Positions 43,301 through 53,200 of a stretch of DNA of 64,000 bases are shown here, piece by piece. The stretch is from Perca fluviatilis (Eukaryota > Chordata > Actinopteri > Perciformes > Percidae). Each line of letters opens with the position of its first letter. The stretch's first letter is position 1. The notes below the pieces were generated by a model. The model saw only the letters and a program-made list of their open reading frames with translations. It was not told the DNA's origin and ran no database searches. The position numbers were made by a program, and so were the translations under genes. The DNA is taken from contig NC_053116.1 of the NCBI RefSeq assembly GCF_010015445.1, positions 36,581,785-36,645,784 of the forward strand, written 5' to 3'.

Positions 43301-43762
43301 CAAGTGGAAAAGTGCATTTCATGGGTTGTATTGCCCCCCAAAAAAGGTATTTTAACTGGTAAAAAGTAATGGATGGGTTATTGTCTGTCAGATATAACCA
43401 TTAGTAATGAAAGCAAGTAATTTTGAGGCAAAAACAACCTTTCAGTGACAAGGTAGGGGCTGGAATCCCCTTTTGACAGGTGGAAAAGGATGGATTGTTT
43501 ATAATCTAGGTCACGGGACGCTCGCTCATACGTCAATCACGTTTTGACACGACACTAGTCTACTCCTCAGTACTGGTCTAAACATTGTCTGCGTCAATGT
43601 AAATGAAAAAAAAATTGGGGTTCAAATCGTACTTTTGTTCGTGGGGGACGCCCCCCTAGCCCCCCCCTCCAGCCCCCGCTTCTCAAACCAAAGTAACAAC
43701 GTTGACTGTAACCATAGTTACCTGTGAATAGAATCCATGTTTTTCGTAGCGGGAAACATCAT
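28531..43762 (-). CDS. lrif1: lrif1, ligand-dependent nuclear receptor-interacting factor 1 (HBiX1 orthologue)
   Basis: Chromatin protein. In mammals LRIF1 binds SMCHD1 through its C-terminus and HP1, and acts in heterochromatin compaction, including on the inactive X. Exons are 43762-43722, 38153-35165 and 29400-28531, with phases 2 and 0. They give 3900 nt including the stop, 1299 residues. Homology to mammalian LRIF1: N-terminal [20 protein letters not shown] (human YQVVQTIGSDGKNLLQLL), [57 protein letters not shown] and the final coiled coil [20 protein letters not shown]. The large exon holds an internal tandem duplication, two Val-Pro minisatellites and a SUMO-interacting motif. Basic stretches in the last exon ([17 protein letters not shown]) look like nuclear localisation signals. 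At 1299 residues it is longer than the roughly 770-residue human protein, largely because of the duplication. The introns (5.6 and 5.8 kb) are full of repeats. Confidence 0.85.
29443..29640 (-). mobile_element. DNA-element fragment in lrif1 intron 2
   Basis: cttcaacagggggtccggga with the ctgacctacagctgttaggt continuation. Related fragments lie at 31262-31450 and 40617-40856. Confidence 0.45.
29705..29895 (-). mobile_element. tRNA-derived SINE
   Basis: On the minus strand: ggccgggttagctgagttgg (A box), caggttcgactcc (B box), then the family tail. Confidence 0.8.
30016..30990 (+). repeat. Complex tandem array with GA microsatellite spacers
   Basis: About 15 copies of gctaacgttagataaaacaa plus agtggtggagcgag, separated by ctagagaaagaacagagaga spacers of variable (ga)n length. 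The unit length varies between about 50 and 90 bp. Confidence 0.9.
31262..31450 (+). mobile_element. DNA-element fragment
   Basis: tttaaaagcttagtattgta and gccgccctacacgttattgt match 40617-40856. It may be the other half of the element begun at 29443, split by the array. Confidence 0.45.
31746..31834 (+). repeat. (GT)n microsatellite
   Basis: About 44 uninterrupted GT units. Confidence 0.98.
31840..32870. other. lrif1 intron 2, noncoding
   Basis: AT-rich DNA with a degenerate hAT-like scrap near 32400-32480 (atcgttattgcgatattcaa). No exon was recognised. Confidence 0.4.
32888..33934. mobile_element. Non-autonomous hAT element with perfect 8-bp target duplication
   Basis: The termini TAGGGCTGGGCGATAT and its complement lie inside a perfect GATATCAA duplication (32880-32887, 33935-33942). 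The interior is rich in atatcgatat near both ends, with a GC-rich core at 33410-33610. No complete transposase is visible. Confidence 0.9.
33338..33407. other. Run of homopolymers (C, G, C, T, C), possible assembly artefact
   Basis: Blocks of about 20 C, 7 G, 13 C, 24 T and 13 C follow directly on each other. This is unusual for natural sequence. Confidence 0.6.
34186..35127 (+). mobile_element. Complete TTAA-type MITE (GGTCCCATGGCATG family) with internal array
   Basis: Perfect 19-bp inverted ends, TTAAAGGTCCCATGGCATG and complement, with TTAA at both borders. Ten 46-bp units occupy the left half. Relatives are at 1740-2345 and 48488-48836. It lies in lrif1 intron 2, about 37 bp past the exon 2 donor. 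Confidence 0.9.
34219..34682 (+). repeat. 46-bp minisatellite, ten copies
   Basis: The unit contains cttttatatagaccttagtg and gtcccctaatactgtatctg. Copies are spaced exactly 46 bp with very few substitutions. Confidence 0.95.
35165..38153 (-). CDS. lrif1: lrif1 exon 2 (large exon with internal duplication)
   Basis: The acceptor is tttttttttcccgtcag, entering with two bases from exon 1. The donor is ATGAAG|GTGAGG, phase 0. The 2989 nt are uninterrupted by stops. Copy 1 of the duplicated module spans about 38005-36465 and copy 2 about 36464-35215. Each contains the [27 protein letters not shown], Val-Pro array, PSPANS and SPIKWV(I/V)EEEDSF blocks. A TTAA element begins about 37 bp past the donor. 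Confidence 0.88.
35816..36178 (-). repeat. lrif1: Coding Val-Pro minisatellite, copy 2 array of lrif1
   Basis: Repeats of V-P-T-V-P-R-V / V-Q-A-V-P-T, about 120 residues (about 672-793 of the protein). The nucleotide core is gggactgtcgggactgctgg, with a 54-bp higher-order unit ([18 protein letters not shown]). Confidence 0.9.
37553..37700 (-). repeat. lrif1: Coding Val-Pro minisatellite, copy 1 array of lrif1
   Basis: A shorter array of the same type (residues about 165-214: [15 protein letters not shown] and variants). It has about half as many residues as the copy 2 array. Confidence 0.9.
38409..38597 (-). mobile_element. tRNA-derived SINE in lrif1 intron 1
   Basis: On the minus strand: ggccgggttggctcggtggg, gtgttcgggtccgacctgtg, tgcatgtcttccccc, then a tail ending in a T-rich run. 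Confidence 0.75.
39043..39440 (+). mobile_element. Harbinger fragment
   Basis: It shares aaaaaaagggtccgtgcgcc, gggcgtaacatgcaatcaac and gaatgcacctgaacacacct with the element at 9545-11260. Confidence 0.6.
39194..39320 (+). pseudogene. Harbinger Myb/SANT-like fragment
   Basis: [20 protein letters not shown] followed by [18 protein letters not shown], an N-terminal SANT/trihelix piece, then the frame breaks. Confidence 0.55.
39445..40087. mobile_element. TTAA-family MITE, degenerate right border
   Basis: Left end TTAACCCTCATGTTGTCTTT with gggtcaaatttgaccc; right end gaaggtcaacacaagggTCAA. Confidence 0.65.
40260..40328 (+). repeat. (TA)n microsatellite
   Basis: About 34 TA units between a short GC-rich segment and an L2-like 3' end. 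Confidence 0.97.
40330..40575 (+). mobile_element. LINE (L2-like) 3' end
   Basis: The last codons [17 protein letters not shown] and the 3' UTR (cttgtacagcactgtggtca, gtgctttataaataaattga) end in tandem acattga repeats, typical of L2-type tails. Confidence 0.7.
40617..40856 (+). mobile_element. DNA-element fragment
   Basis: It ends ttgaagacccctgttt, and gccaccttacacgttgttgt matches 31262-31450. Confidence 0.5.
40860..41815. other. lrif1 intron 1, noncoding
   Basis: Scraps of repeats, including a gggtttgggtcgggctcggt family near 41520-41810. No exon was recognised. Confidence 0.4.
41819..42197. mobile_element. Tc1/mariner-type MITE
   Basis: Terminal repeats of about 40 bp (cagtatctcacaaaagggag and complement) with TA on both sides. 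It sits inside another repeat whose cgggctcggaca motif occurs on both flanks. Confidence 0.82.
42780..43490 (+). repeat. Satellite-like array, about 177-bp unit
   Basis: Four copies beginning near 42787, 42962, 43138 and 43314. The unit contains tttcatgggttgtattgccc, tttaaccggtaaaagtaatg and acaacctttcagtgacaagg. It lies 230 bp downstream of lrif1 exon 1, in intron 1. Confidence 0.92.
43722..43762 (-). CDS. lrif1: lrif1 exon 1 (start codon)
   Basis: [14 protein letters not shown] ends at CACAG|GTAACT with two bases that complete Ser with exon 2 (AG|T). An in-frame stop lies upstream with no ATG between, so the double ATG sets the start (43762 or 43759). Human LRIF1 also has a short first coding exon before the GxxYQ block, which supports the choice. 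Confidence 0.65.
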
Positions 43763-44240
43763 GAAACCAGTTGGACCTGGCTTGTAATGTTCCCATCCAA
43801 AAGCAGCTTTAAATGAGTCTCGAGACAAAATAATTCACGGCACAACGTGCGTGTTAAGTTCCGTCCCTAACGTAGATAAACGGAGAGGTTGTCTATAACA
43901 ACGCCGGGGGTCAACCGTCGACTAAATAAACCCCCGTTTAACATTTTTCACTCGACATTTTTCTTCTGGGGCTTCCGTTTCTATATCGCGTCCGTTACAT
44001 CAACCTTCCGGTCTGTTACAGCAATGTAGTTCCGGGTGGTTGGTTGCATAGCTCCGGAAGTAAAAAAAATCCCCATTACGTTCCATCACCAATGATTTAG
44101 ATTATTAGCCATAATGTCTAAAAAAAACATCCGAGGTAGACTGAACACGAGCAGTGAGATTGTGAAACGAAGGTTTCTGCTCCTGTAGAAGCCATAAGTC
44201 CGTATGAAATCAAGCTTTGTTTTTAGGAACAACTCATGGA
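43763..44240 (-). promoter_or_regulatory. lrif1 5' UTR / promoter region (position only)
   Basis: CpG-containing sequence upstream of the lrif1 ATG. No TATA box or clear initiator is seen. The frame upstream of the ATG is closed by a stop. Confidence 0.35.
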
Positions 44241-44368
44241 CACTCCTTCAGTGACAGGTTGCCGCACCCGCGCTGACCGGTCTTTCCTGCTGTCGGGTTG
44301 CCAGGTCGCGATATTACCGCCCTTCAATAGCATTCACACAGTACCAGGCGTCCATGCTTACATGTACA

Positions 44369-44909
44369 CAGGTGCGGATCTAGAAAGATATTTATGGGGT
44401 GGCGAGAGGGGGGGGGGCAGGAATTTTTGAGGGGTGGCAACATATGGCAGACGTATATATACTGAATTTAATCACAGTTTGATGAGAAATAGTATGTACA
44501 CACTACAAAAGGGCACAGGCTGCCATTTGCAAACTCATCCAGACAAACTTAATCTCATGCAATCAGTGTCCTGCATTTGAGGTTTCATGTGAAACAGTTC
44601 ATATTAGGAATAAGTGACCGTACAATGTGATCTCACTTAACAGGAGATAGATGTATGATAGAAGTAAGGGGCTTTATCACAGGAAAGGCATTAAGGTAAG
44701 ACACAGGTGATGAGTGGCAGATGTGTGAGAGGGGAAGCAAACAATTTTTGACTGACTGCAGTTGGACTTTGGAGATTCAAGCTCGTAAATGGTCAAATTG
44801 GCCGTAACTTTTAATTCGTTGCTGCCAACTGGGGTGGCAGCAGGGGTGGCAAGGCTTTCTTTTAGGGTGGCATTTGCCACCCTATGCCACCCCAGTAGAT
44901 CCGCCCCTG
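44369..44909. mobile_element. hAT-type MITE with perfect target duplication
   Basis: CAGGTGCGGATCTAG to TAGATCCGCCCCTG, flanked by CATGTACA (44361-44368, 44910-44917). An 8-bp duplication and CAGGG-like ends indicate hAT. Confidence 0.9.
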
Positions 44910-44919
44910 CATGTACAGG

Positions 44920-45270
44920 TCCTATCCCCTGACCAATCCCCTAACCCAAACCTTAACCACTCAAGGTCTTAATGCCTAACCCCAACCAATCGAGCTGCTT
45001 TGTATGGCGGGTCCTGGCGTGGGATTCATAATTTTGCTGCCAGGTCCACGGTTTTCCCGCGGAATTGGACTGCTTTTTAAAGTGTTGCCACGGGTCGAAT
45101 TATTTGGTCCGCTGGTTGGGTAGACCCGATCCACACAGACCACACACGACCTGCACCGCAGCCCACTGATGAAGGGTGTTTTGCAGTATTTCACTGTTAC
45201 AAACGTGTTGAATTTAATACAGTTAAATAAATGGACCAACAGATCCCGTTGCTCTGGACGGAGACCAGTT
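44920..45270. other. Noncoding, no feature recognised
   Basis: Unique-looking sequence between lrif1 and the divergent gene. Confidence 0.4.
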
Positions 45271-45279
45271 AAGGATATT

Positions 45280-46213
45280 AGAAGTCACTTTTCCGGTGCT
45301 GGCTGAGCGTTACTGAGCAGCCTCCAACTGAGCTCGAAGACGTAGATGTGACGTGAGCAAGAAAGTTGGAAGTCTTCTGGTAGCTGTGCCAAGAGAAATC
45401 TCAATCATTCCCAATCTTACAGAGACGGAGAGCGTAGGTATGTAAGGAGATAACATAGGCACAGGCTAATTATTGATCACTAACATGCTAGTTAACATCA
45501 GTAATTAAACCTAAACAGCTAATGTGAGTCGAAACTGCCTGCGAGCTTCTCCTGTACTATACGGTAATTCCTCTACTATGCGACAGAAAGTGGCGTGGTT
45601 ATGACACAATCGTTAGCCTAATTTAAAAAAACGTCTGCTACCAGAGCCATAACGTGAGGTACAAGGTAATGGAGCCTTTTATACATTGTCATGTTTCTTT
45701 AGAAATGAACAATGGACAAATAGAGTCTTTTAACGCTTCAGATGTGAAGTTATTCGCTGTCAAAGTGACGTCTAAATGAATGGCAGTCAATGGGATGCTA
45801 ACAGCGGGTGAGTGCTTGTTAGCATCAAAATGGCGCCATAAGAGGTACGGGTTGTGGAGAGAGGCTTACCCCCTTGGTGTGTATGTCGCCATTTCGTTTC
45901 TCTCGAATGCCCAAGATGAATTTCTCCTATAGGAGACAATAAAGGCTTATCTTATGTTATCTTTATGACTGTCAATATAGCCAGCATCTAACATTAGCTA
46001 CTCCGCTGCGCTGTGGAGTAATGTCTGGCTATGTGAGACTAGCTTCTAGCAACACTGTGGTGGATGCTGCAGTCTCAACCTGGCAACCTCCGTGAACTTT
46101 GAGTCTGGTGAGGAGGGTGCGGGGGAGACGACTCTCTCCAGTATTTTATATTTTGGACTGCAGTAACTTTTTTAAACACTAGCTGTCAGTATTACATATT
46201 GGACCTTTAAGTT
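45280..46213 (-). mobile_element. Common fish repeat ending in ggacctttaa
   Basis: On the minus strand from 46213: ttaaaggtccaatatgtaat, gtgttgctagaagctagtct and gctaatgttagatgctggct. I recall this as a widespread TTAA-type repeat. The other border is uncertain. A Rex-like tail (ctataggagacaataaaggc) lies near 45910. Confidence 0.5.
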
Positions 46214-46399
46214 TAGCAGTAGTGCTGATATTGATGTTTGTCATGTGTGCGTTATTAAACCAGTAGCTCCAGGCTGAACTTTAGGTCCTCTACTAACCAA
46301 AATACTTTGTCGAGTTAGAAAGAAAATTCTTCCTGTTTGTATTAAGAAAATGAAATGAAGAGAAGGAAATAATAATTTAAGAGGGTTGTGTGAAACCAA

Positions 46400-46800
46400 T
46401 GTAAAAAAAATTCAGGGCTGTTTCTGGTTAAACAAAAAGGATCTTACTCTTTAACAAAAAGTTCTATCTCTCGGGGCAGCCTCTAGCTCACCCAGTAAGA
46501 GTGTGCGCCCCGTGTAGGCTGAGTCCTTTGCAGCGGGTGCGGGTTCGAATCCGGCCTGCTGCGTGTCATCCCCCTTTCCTGTCTATCCACTGTCACTATC
46601 TAATAAAATTAGAAATTATCTTAGTAGGGATCTTTTCCATAATGTTGTCAGACACTTAGAATAATAATCTGAGCCAGTCAGTCAGTGGCAAAAACAGCAC
46701 TTTCAGTGGACGTAAATTGACAGTGAACATTTGCTCTATAGGGTTACATTGCAGCCCAATATAAAAAAAAAACATTTGTTCAAATAAGTCACTTATACAC
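46400..46800. mobile_element. Long-inverted-repeat element half, split by a SINE
   Basis: aaaaaggatcttactcttta, then the SINE, then tagggatcttttccataatg and gtcagacacttagaataata, as in 5530-5700. Confidence 0.6.
46472..46622 (+). mobile_element. tRNA-derived SINE
   Basis: ctagctcacccagtaagag (A box), cgggttcgaatccgg (B box), then the tail tgtcatccccctttcctgtc ending in attagaaatt. It interrupts the repeat around it. Confidence 0.82.
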
Positions 46801-47224
46801 CAATGCGTGGGAAAATGGGGTCCCGCTTGAAAAACAAAATTACCCTTTAATCGCTATCCAACTCCAAGTAGTACATAAACTAAAAGCTGACAAACAGGTT
46901 TCACTGCACACTGCCACGCACACACATACACACCCAATTGTGTCACCTTTGGTCTAACATTGAAAGAGGAAATCCCAGCCTGAGACTGAAGTCCGTCAAC
47001 CAACCGCATGTTTCAACAAGTGCACTTCCTCATCCGCTTGCTGCTTCATCGTCGCTAGCAACAGTTGTTTACACTGCCTACATACGCTGTGGAAGATGAC
47101 ATTTTAAGCCGGTACTTATTGACGGAGGAATAAAGTTATGACATAGCATTTAACAAGTCGTAACGTTAGAGGAACTGGATTCGGTGAATAAAAAGATTTC
47201 ATTCATCTGCTCCAGCCAAGACAA

Positions 47225-47254
47225 ATGGACAAGACGTCAAGGCAAGCACAGGTG
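47225..47254 (+). CDS. Unidentified gene, exon 1 (start)
   Basis: MDKTSRQAQV followed by GTAAGC (or ending one codon earlier at CAG|GTGGTA); both are phase 0, matching exon 2. The upstream 150 bp contain CpG sites but no TATA box. Confidence 0.4.
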
Positions 47255-50200
47255 GTAAGCGTGCTTTGTGTTTTGATTTCAAGGCTGCTTCACTTGTTTA
47301 GACAGGCTCAACTGTGATTAACTTGTCTTTTGTCTTTTTTTTCTTTTTTAAATGCTCACTTTTGGCACAATTCATTGACATCAGCTTCTGACAGGTATCA
47401 TAAACCAAGGCGTGATGCTCTGAACTAGTCGGCTGCAATTTGAAAATCAGAACAATACGTTAAAGAGTGAAATTTGAAGACGGTTGACATCTGAGACGCT
47501 GACAGTTTCTGGAAATATCACATGACAGGAGGAATAGAAACTTTTTTATCATAACAACCTAACTTTTACTTCCTGTGGTTGGGACCACATTACGAGTGCA
47601 CACAATTTTGATGTTGAGTTTCGGGGGAAGGTGTGTGTGTGTGTGCGTGTGTCTCTGCATTTTGTGGGTAATCATGTGTAAAGACATGAAATTTCCCCAC
47701 CCCCCCCCAATATATTGGTAACGTATTATCTGCAATTGCAACTTCCTGCCCACCTGTCTCAACTCGCAAAGCTTACCAGTTCAATGCCAGATTTTAGTGA
47801 CACACTTAAAGCTTTAGTTCGTAACTTGCAGCAAAGGGCCGCAGGTTGGGATCGAACCCAGGCCACTGTGGTAAGGACTGATCCTTAGTACAGTACATGG
47901 GGCATTTGGGCCTTTAATGGCTAGGACAGTTGCAGACAGGAAAGTGGGGAGAGAGATGGCGGGGGAAGACATGCAGCAAAGGGCCGCAGGCTGGATTCGA
48001 ACCCTGGGCCGCTGCGGTAAGCATAGATGTAATTTACAGGGGGGGGTGGGGGGCTACAGACCCCCAATAATCAAAACTGGCCAGTGCAATTTTCTCTCTC
48101 GCTCTCCTATGTCCTAATTTGTGGAATCTTGAGTAGTTGGATTAGATTATGAGTCCTTGTGTCAGTTTTTGCTGTTTTTTGTGTGTCATGATGGATGTCA
48201 TACTCTTGCTGTACAACAAATCTACTTACGGGTACAAATAAAGTAACCTGAACCTGAACCTGAACCTACTTACCGAGGTCTAGTCCATCCACTGTTTACA
48301 TCATACCAGTGGTGGAATGGAAAGGATCTGAATACTTCTTCCACCACTGTTTAGCTTATCTTTATCTTTACCTTTTTCATACCATCACTAAGCAAAATAA
48401 AAACAGAGTACTTAATAATTTTATCAGGGTGTTTATGTTTCCACCAGAGATAGGGACTGGAGTTTGAGACTTGGACTCGAGTCACACTTAATGGTCCTAT
48501 GACATGCTGCTTTTTGGATGCTTTTATATAGGCCAACTGCCACTTTGCTTGTTTGAAAGCCATGATGTCTCTCTCTCATGGGTGGGCCAAATTCTCTGGG
48601 TGGGCAAAGCAGAGAAAGGGGAGGTAACCTTGCTCCTTATGACCTCATAAGGAGAAGAGTCCAGATCGGCCCATCTGAGCTTTCATTTTCTCAAAGGCAG
48701 AGCAGGATACCCAGGGCTTGGTTTACACCTATCACCATTTCTAGCCACTGGGGGACCATAGGCAGGCTGGGGGAACTCATATTAATGTTAAAAAAAAAAC
48801 TCATAAAGTGAAATGTTCATGCCATGGGACCTTTAAGTCGAACACACAATGGCCCAATCCCAAAGTGAGCCCTGAGGACTAAGGACTAAAGACTCACAGA
48901 CTTAATTGATCTCAGGTGCTAAGTGAGTGAGTGTGTGAGGCCACATGGGCTCAGATAGGTAGAAATGGGATCGGGACAGCACTTCACGAGATCACGTTAC
49001 CTTGGCAACGTTTAACAACAAAGATGTTGCTGACACTTGCAGGTTTGGGAATTTTCATTTTAAGTTTGTTGCTTTCCACACGGCCAAGGCCCAGGAGACG
49101 GCTACGTGACTCCACATTATTTCAAGTTCTTTTGTTTACAAGCTGGAAAACAGGTCGGTCTGTTCCGTGGCCGTGAGGCGTGCTGTTGTTTACCTTCATA
49201 ATTTCCGGATTTCCCTATGGTCTCCGCGGTAAACGTCACTGTGGGTAATTCCCTTTGGTGAAGTCTGCATCGATGCAGACTCACGGAAAGGGCTCGGTAA
49301 GTGTGTACTCAAACCCTCACGCCCTTTGAAATTCGACATTGGGACAACCCTAAGCCCTTACGAATTTCGCGAGAACGCGCACCAAAGTCTGTGAGTCTGT
49401 GAGTCCATACTTTGGGATTGGGCCAGTGAGTTCAGACTTGATGCAGGACTCGTCCTCAAAAGACTTCAGACCCGACTCGGACACGAGATGCTGGACTCGT
49501 GAACAATCTTTATTTTTTTAAGATAATTTTTGGGGCATTTGGGCCTTTAATGGCTAGGACAGTTGCAGACAGGAAAGTGGGGAGAGAGATGGCGTGGGAA
49601 GACATGCAGCAAAGGGCCGCAAGCTGGATTCAAACCCTGGGCCGCTGCGGTAAGCATAGATGTAATTTACAGGGGGGGTTACAGCCCCCAATAATCAAAA
49701 CTGGCCAGTACAATTCCAACGGAGCAACGGTTGCTGATACGAAAAACAATTCACGGAGCTCTGTAGCCGGCGTCACGTGACCAGCCAGCGGTTGCCTAAT
49801 TTCGTAGAATTTCATACTTCATGAGAATGCGTTGCAGGAATGCAGAATAGAAAATGGGACACTCACGAGCTTCAAACTCCACAATTAAGAGTTTAGTTAA
49901 ACATTACATTTCTGCCATCAGAAGGTATAACAGAGGTGGTTATATAGCAGAGAACACAACTTCATTTATTGAAGTTGAAGAGATAAGCTAAAGATACGCT
50001 GCAGTTATTTGTGCACTGGTGTATAGACCCCCCAAAGTACAATAAGGACTTTATCAGTGAATTTTCAAAGTTTCTATCCTTAATTGTGCCCAACTCGGAT
50101 AAGATTATAATCCTTGGTGATTTTAATATCCATCAAAGCCTTTAGTTAGCCAGTTTCTACAACTTGTGGACTCATTCAATCTAAATCAGTCTGTAACTGA

Positions 50201-53200
50201 GTTTTAAATATTGAGCTGGCTGTTGCTAGTCTATCTGTGCTAGGGTGAGGTCTGGACCCAAGAGTGAACACAGACTAGATGGTTGGAATTTGAAAACAGT
50301 TCTTTAATGTAAGTTCAGCCAAACAGAAATCATGCAATTCAACTAAGGAGGGTGGTGATGCAAATGGAGTGGAGGAGTGGAGGTAGGCAAGGCAGGCTCG
50401 AAAACACACAGGGCTGGTGGCGTGGCTGGAAGCGAAGGTGAGGTAGACCTCCAGCATCTGCACACAGATAGACGACACAGTGTTAATACAAAGAAAAACT
50501 TTGATAGCACAAGGTTCACTAGAGAACTAGAGTGTTTGGCCGAGAGTAGTTACCACTTGGTAGACTGAAACGAACTGGCGCTGGCTGCCTGGATCACAGG
50601 AGTACTAGTGCTGGAGCTTGATTAGTACATCACCTGCAGCTGCGCTGGAGAGCCAGGTGCCCTGAAGAAAACCCTGCCTGCCCACACACACCACACACAC
50701 ACACGCAGAAGACCAAAAAGGGAAACTCAACAGTCTGAGTCACGGACAGGCCGTGACAATCTGACCATAAACCTGTGGTTTTTAATGCAACGCTTTCTAA
50801 TCCATTATCGAAACCTTGCTTGCCCGATCGCCACATCCAAGCACTGAACCCGTCCACTGCTGGGCAATTTTCTGATGCTTTCATAGCTCGTCCTTTTGCT
50901 AGCCCTACACAGATAACCTCTGCCTCTCTGTCTACAGATCAGCTAGTAACTCAGTTTAATACCACGGTCACAGATTCTGTTCTGTACTGTTCTTGATATT
51001 GTTGCCCCTTTTAAACTGAAGCAACCCAAAGTCAAAGCCCAACCTTGGCTTAACAGTGAGACTCATGCCCTTAGACAAAAGTGTAGAAAAGCAGAGAGGA
51101 AATGGATAAAAAGATCAACTGCAATTGCCCTATGAAAACAAAAAGAAAACAAAGGGTGATCTTCTCCGTTGTGGCCCCCGAGACTCTGGAACAAACTTCG
51201 CATTCATATTAGGTCCTCCTCTACAGGCAGAGATCCTTAAGTCTCGTCTTAAAACCCATTTTTATTCTTTGGCGCATGATTTAGTTTAGGGACATTTGTA
51301 TAGAAGTGTGTTGTTTGTATGATGTTCATTGTGTCTATATTTTTATTGTCTTCCTTTGCTTTTATAACTTTGTACAGCACTTTGTTCAGCCTAGGTTGGT
51401 TTTAAATGTGCTCTATAAATACATTGACTTGACTTGAATTATGTCATAAACGTGTGTGTTTGTGATAAATCCCATCCTGTGCTGTGTACTTACAGGCGTG
51501 GTCACTATAGCCACTGAAGCCATCAGTTCTTTGAAGTGAATGATAAGCCAGAGCAAGGACAAGTGTGCACAGGTCTGAAAGTACTCCAACGGTCACTAGC
51601 CAGAGGCCTAAAATAACATTTGCATTTCGGTGGCCTGGTGTGCTTTTTCAGGGCCGGAGCGAGCTGTTCAGAGGCAGCAGCAGGATTTGATTTCAATTAA
51701 AGCCTCTATGTATGGCATGGGTCGGCAACCTTTTGATATAAAGTCTTTTTAATCAGTGTGCCATGTCAACATTAGGTTTTAATTATGACATCACATCAAA
51801 ATGGAATATCCAAACACAGCATGATGTTTATTTTGTAAATTATTGTCCCATTTATTTTACAACAGACAATAAAGCAGGGGATGCTTTAGGACCTGTCAAT
51901 CAGGACAGAAGCTTAGCGATGCTAACCATGCTAACACTGTGGACATTAAAAAAGACCTCAACTTGTTTTTGGGTGTTGTCTGTGTTTTCATCTTAATCTT
52001 GACTCTCTTCCTGTGTGTTTTCACTTCACCAAAGTTAATTGGAACATTTTGGTCGCCTAAAAATATCTTGTTCAGGGTTCTGCCAACCAAGCTAGCTAGC
52101 TACCGCTAGCGTTAGCTGGTAACTTAAGGGGAAAGTTTGCAGATTTCCTGTTCTGCCGTACATGCAGATGAACGGCTCCAGTACCAGAGGTCCATGTTTA
52201 ACCCTCTGAGGTCAAAGGGCATTTTCACATATGTTCTTAAGTTTACCTTTTTTAAGGTATTTGCATGTAACTGATCCCTGTGTGTTTCATATCAAAGATA
52301 GAACGTAAGAAAACCTTTTTGCACACCTCTTTTGTCCGGCAGGTGCGTAGGATATGATCAAAGGTAGCAGATCAAAAATTTGTTTAGAGAAAAATCCCGC
52401 ACACTGACCATTACGCAAGCAATAATTTATTTAGAAAAATACAATGTTTGGGTCTCAGACCTTTTGGTGTTAAAGCTGAAACGTTGATGTTGGCTTTTTT
52501 TTTTATTCCTCAAATCTCTTTTGAAAACAAACCATAACTTCTGACGTGTTGTACGAATTGTTTCGGTGCTTGAAATGAGTTTACCAAAGTCTTAGGTTAT
52601 ATGTGATTAAAATAGTAAATAAATGTCAGAAGTGAAATTTTGTAATATGGCCTTTTGAGTAGAAGTTTTGTCAAAACATCGTTTGGATGCTGTCGGTGCG
52701 TCTTTCGTCCTCAGAGGGTTAAATATCCCCGGTAAATCTCTGCTGATTGACTCGCTTCAGAAGGGTTCAAAATCAGCAACTCTCCCTCTTTAGCGTTTTA
52801 GCTTAGCGCAGAGCCATTGCAACCATAAACACTCGTTTGGCCGCCTCATCTTCACCAGATCAACCCTCTCGTCAAAAACATTTACATTACATTACATGTC
52901 ATTTAGCTGACACTTTTATCCAAAGCGACTTACAATTAAGTGCTTTCAACTGTGAAGGTTCAAACTCCAGACAACAAGTAGTAAGTGCAAGTACATTAGC
53001 TTTAAATAAGCAAAGCTACAAAGAGACATATGATTTTATTTTTTTTTTATCCAAAGTGTAGTCGGAAGAGATGGGTTTTTAGCCTTCGGCGGAAGATGCG
53101 TAGGATTTCGGCCATCCTGATGTCGATGGAGAGCACGTTCCACCATTTGGGAGCCAGGACAGTGAACAGTCGGGCTTTTGTCGAGTGATTAGTTCTCCCT

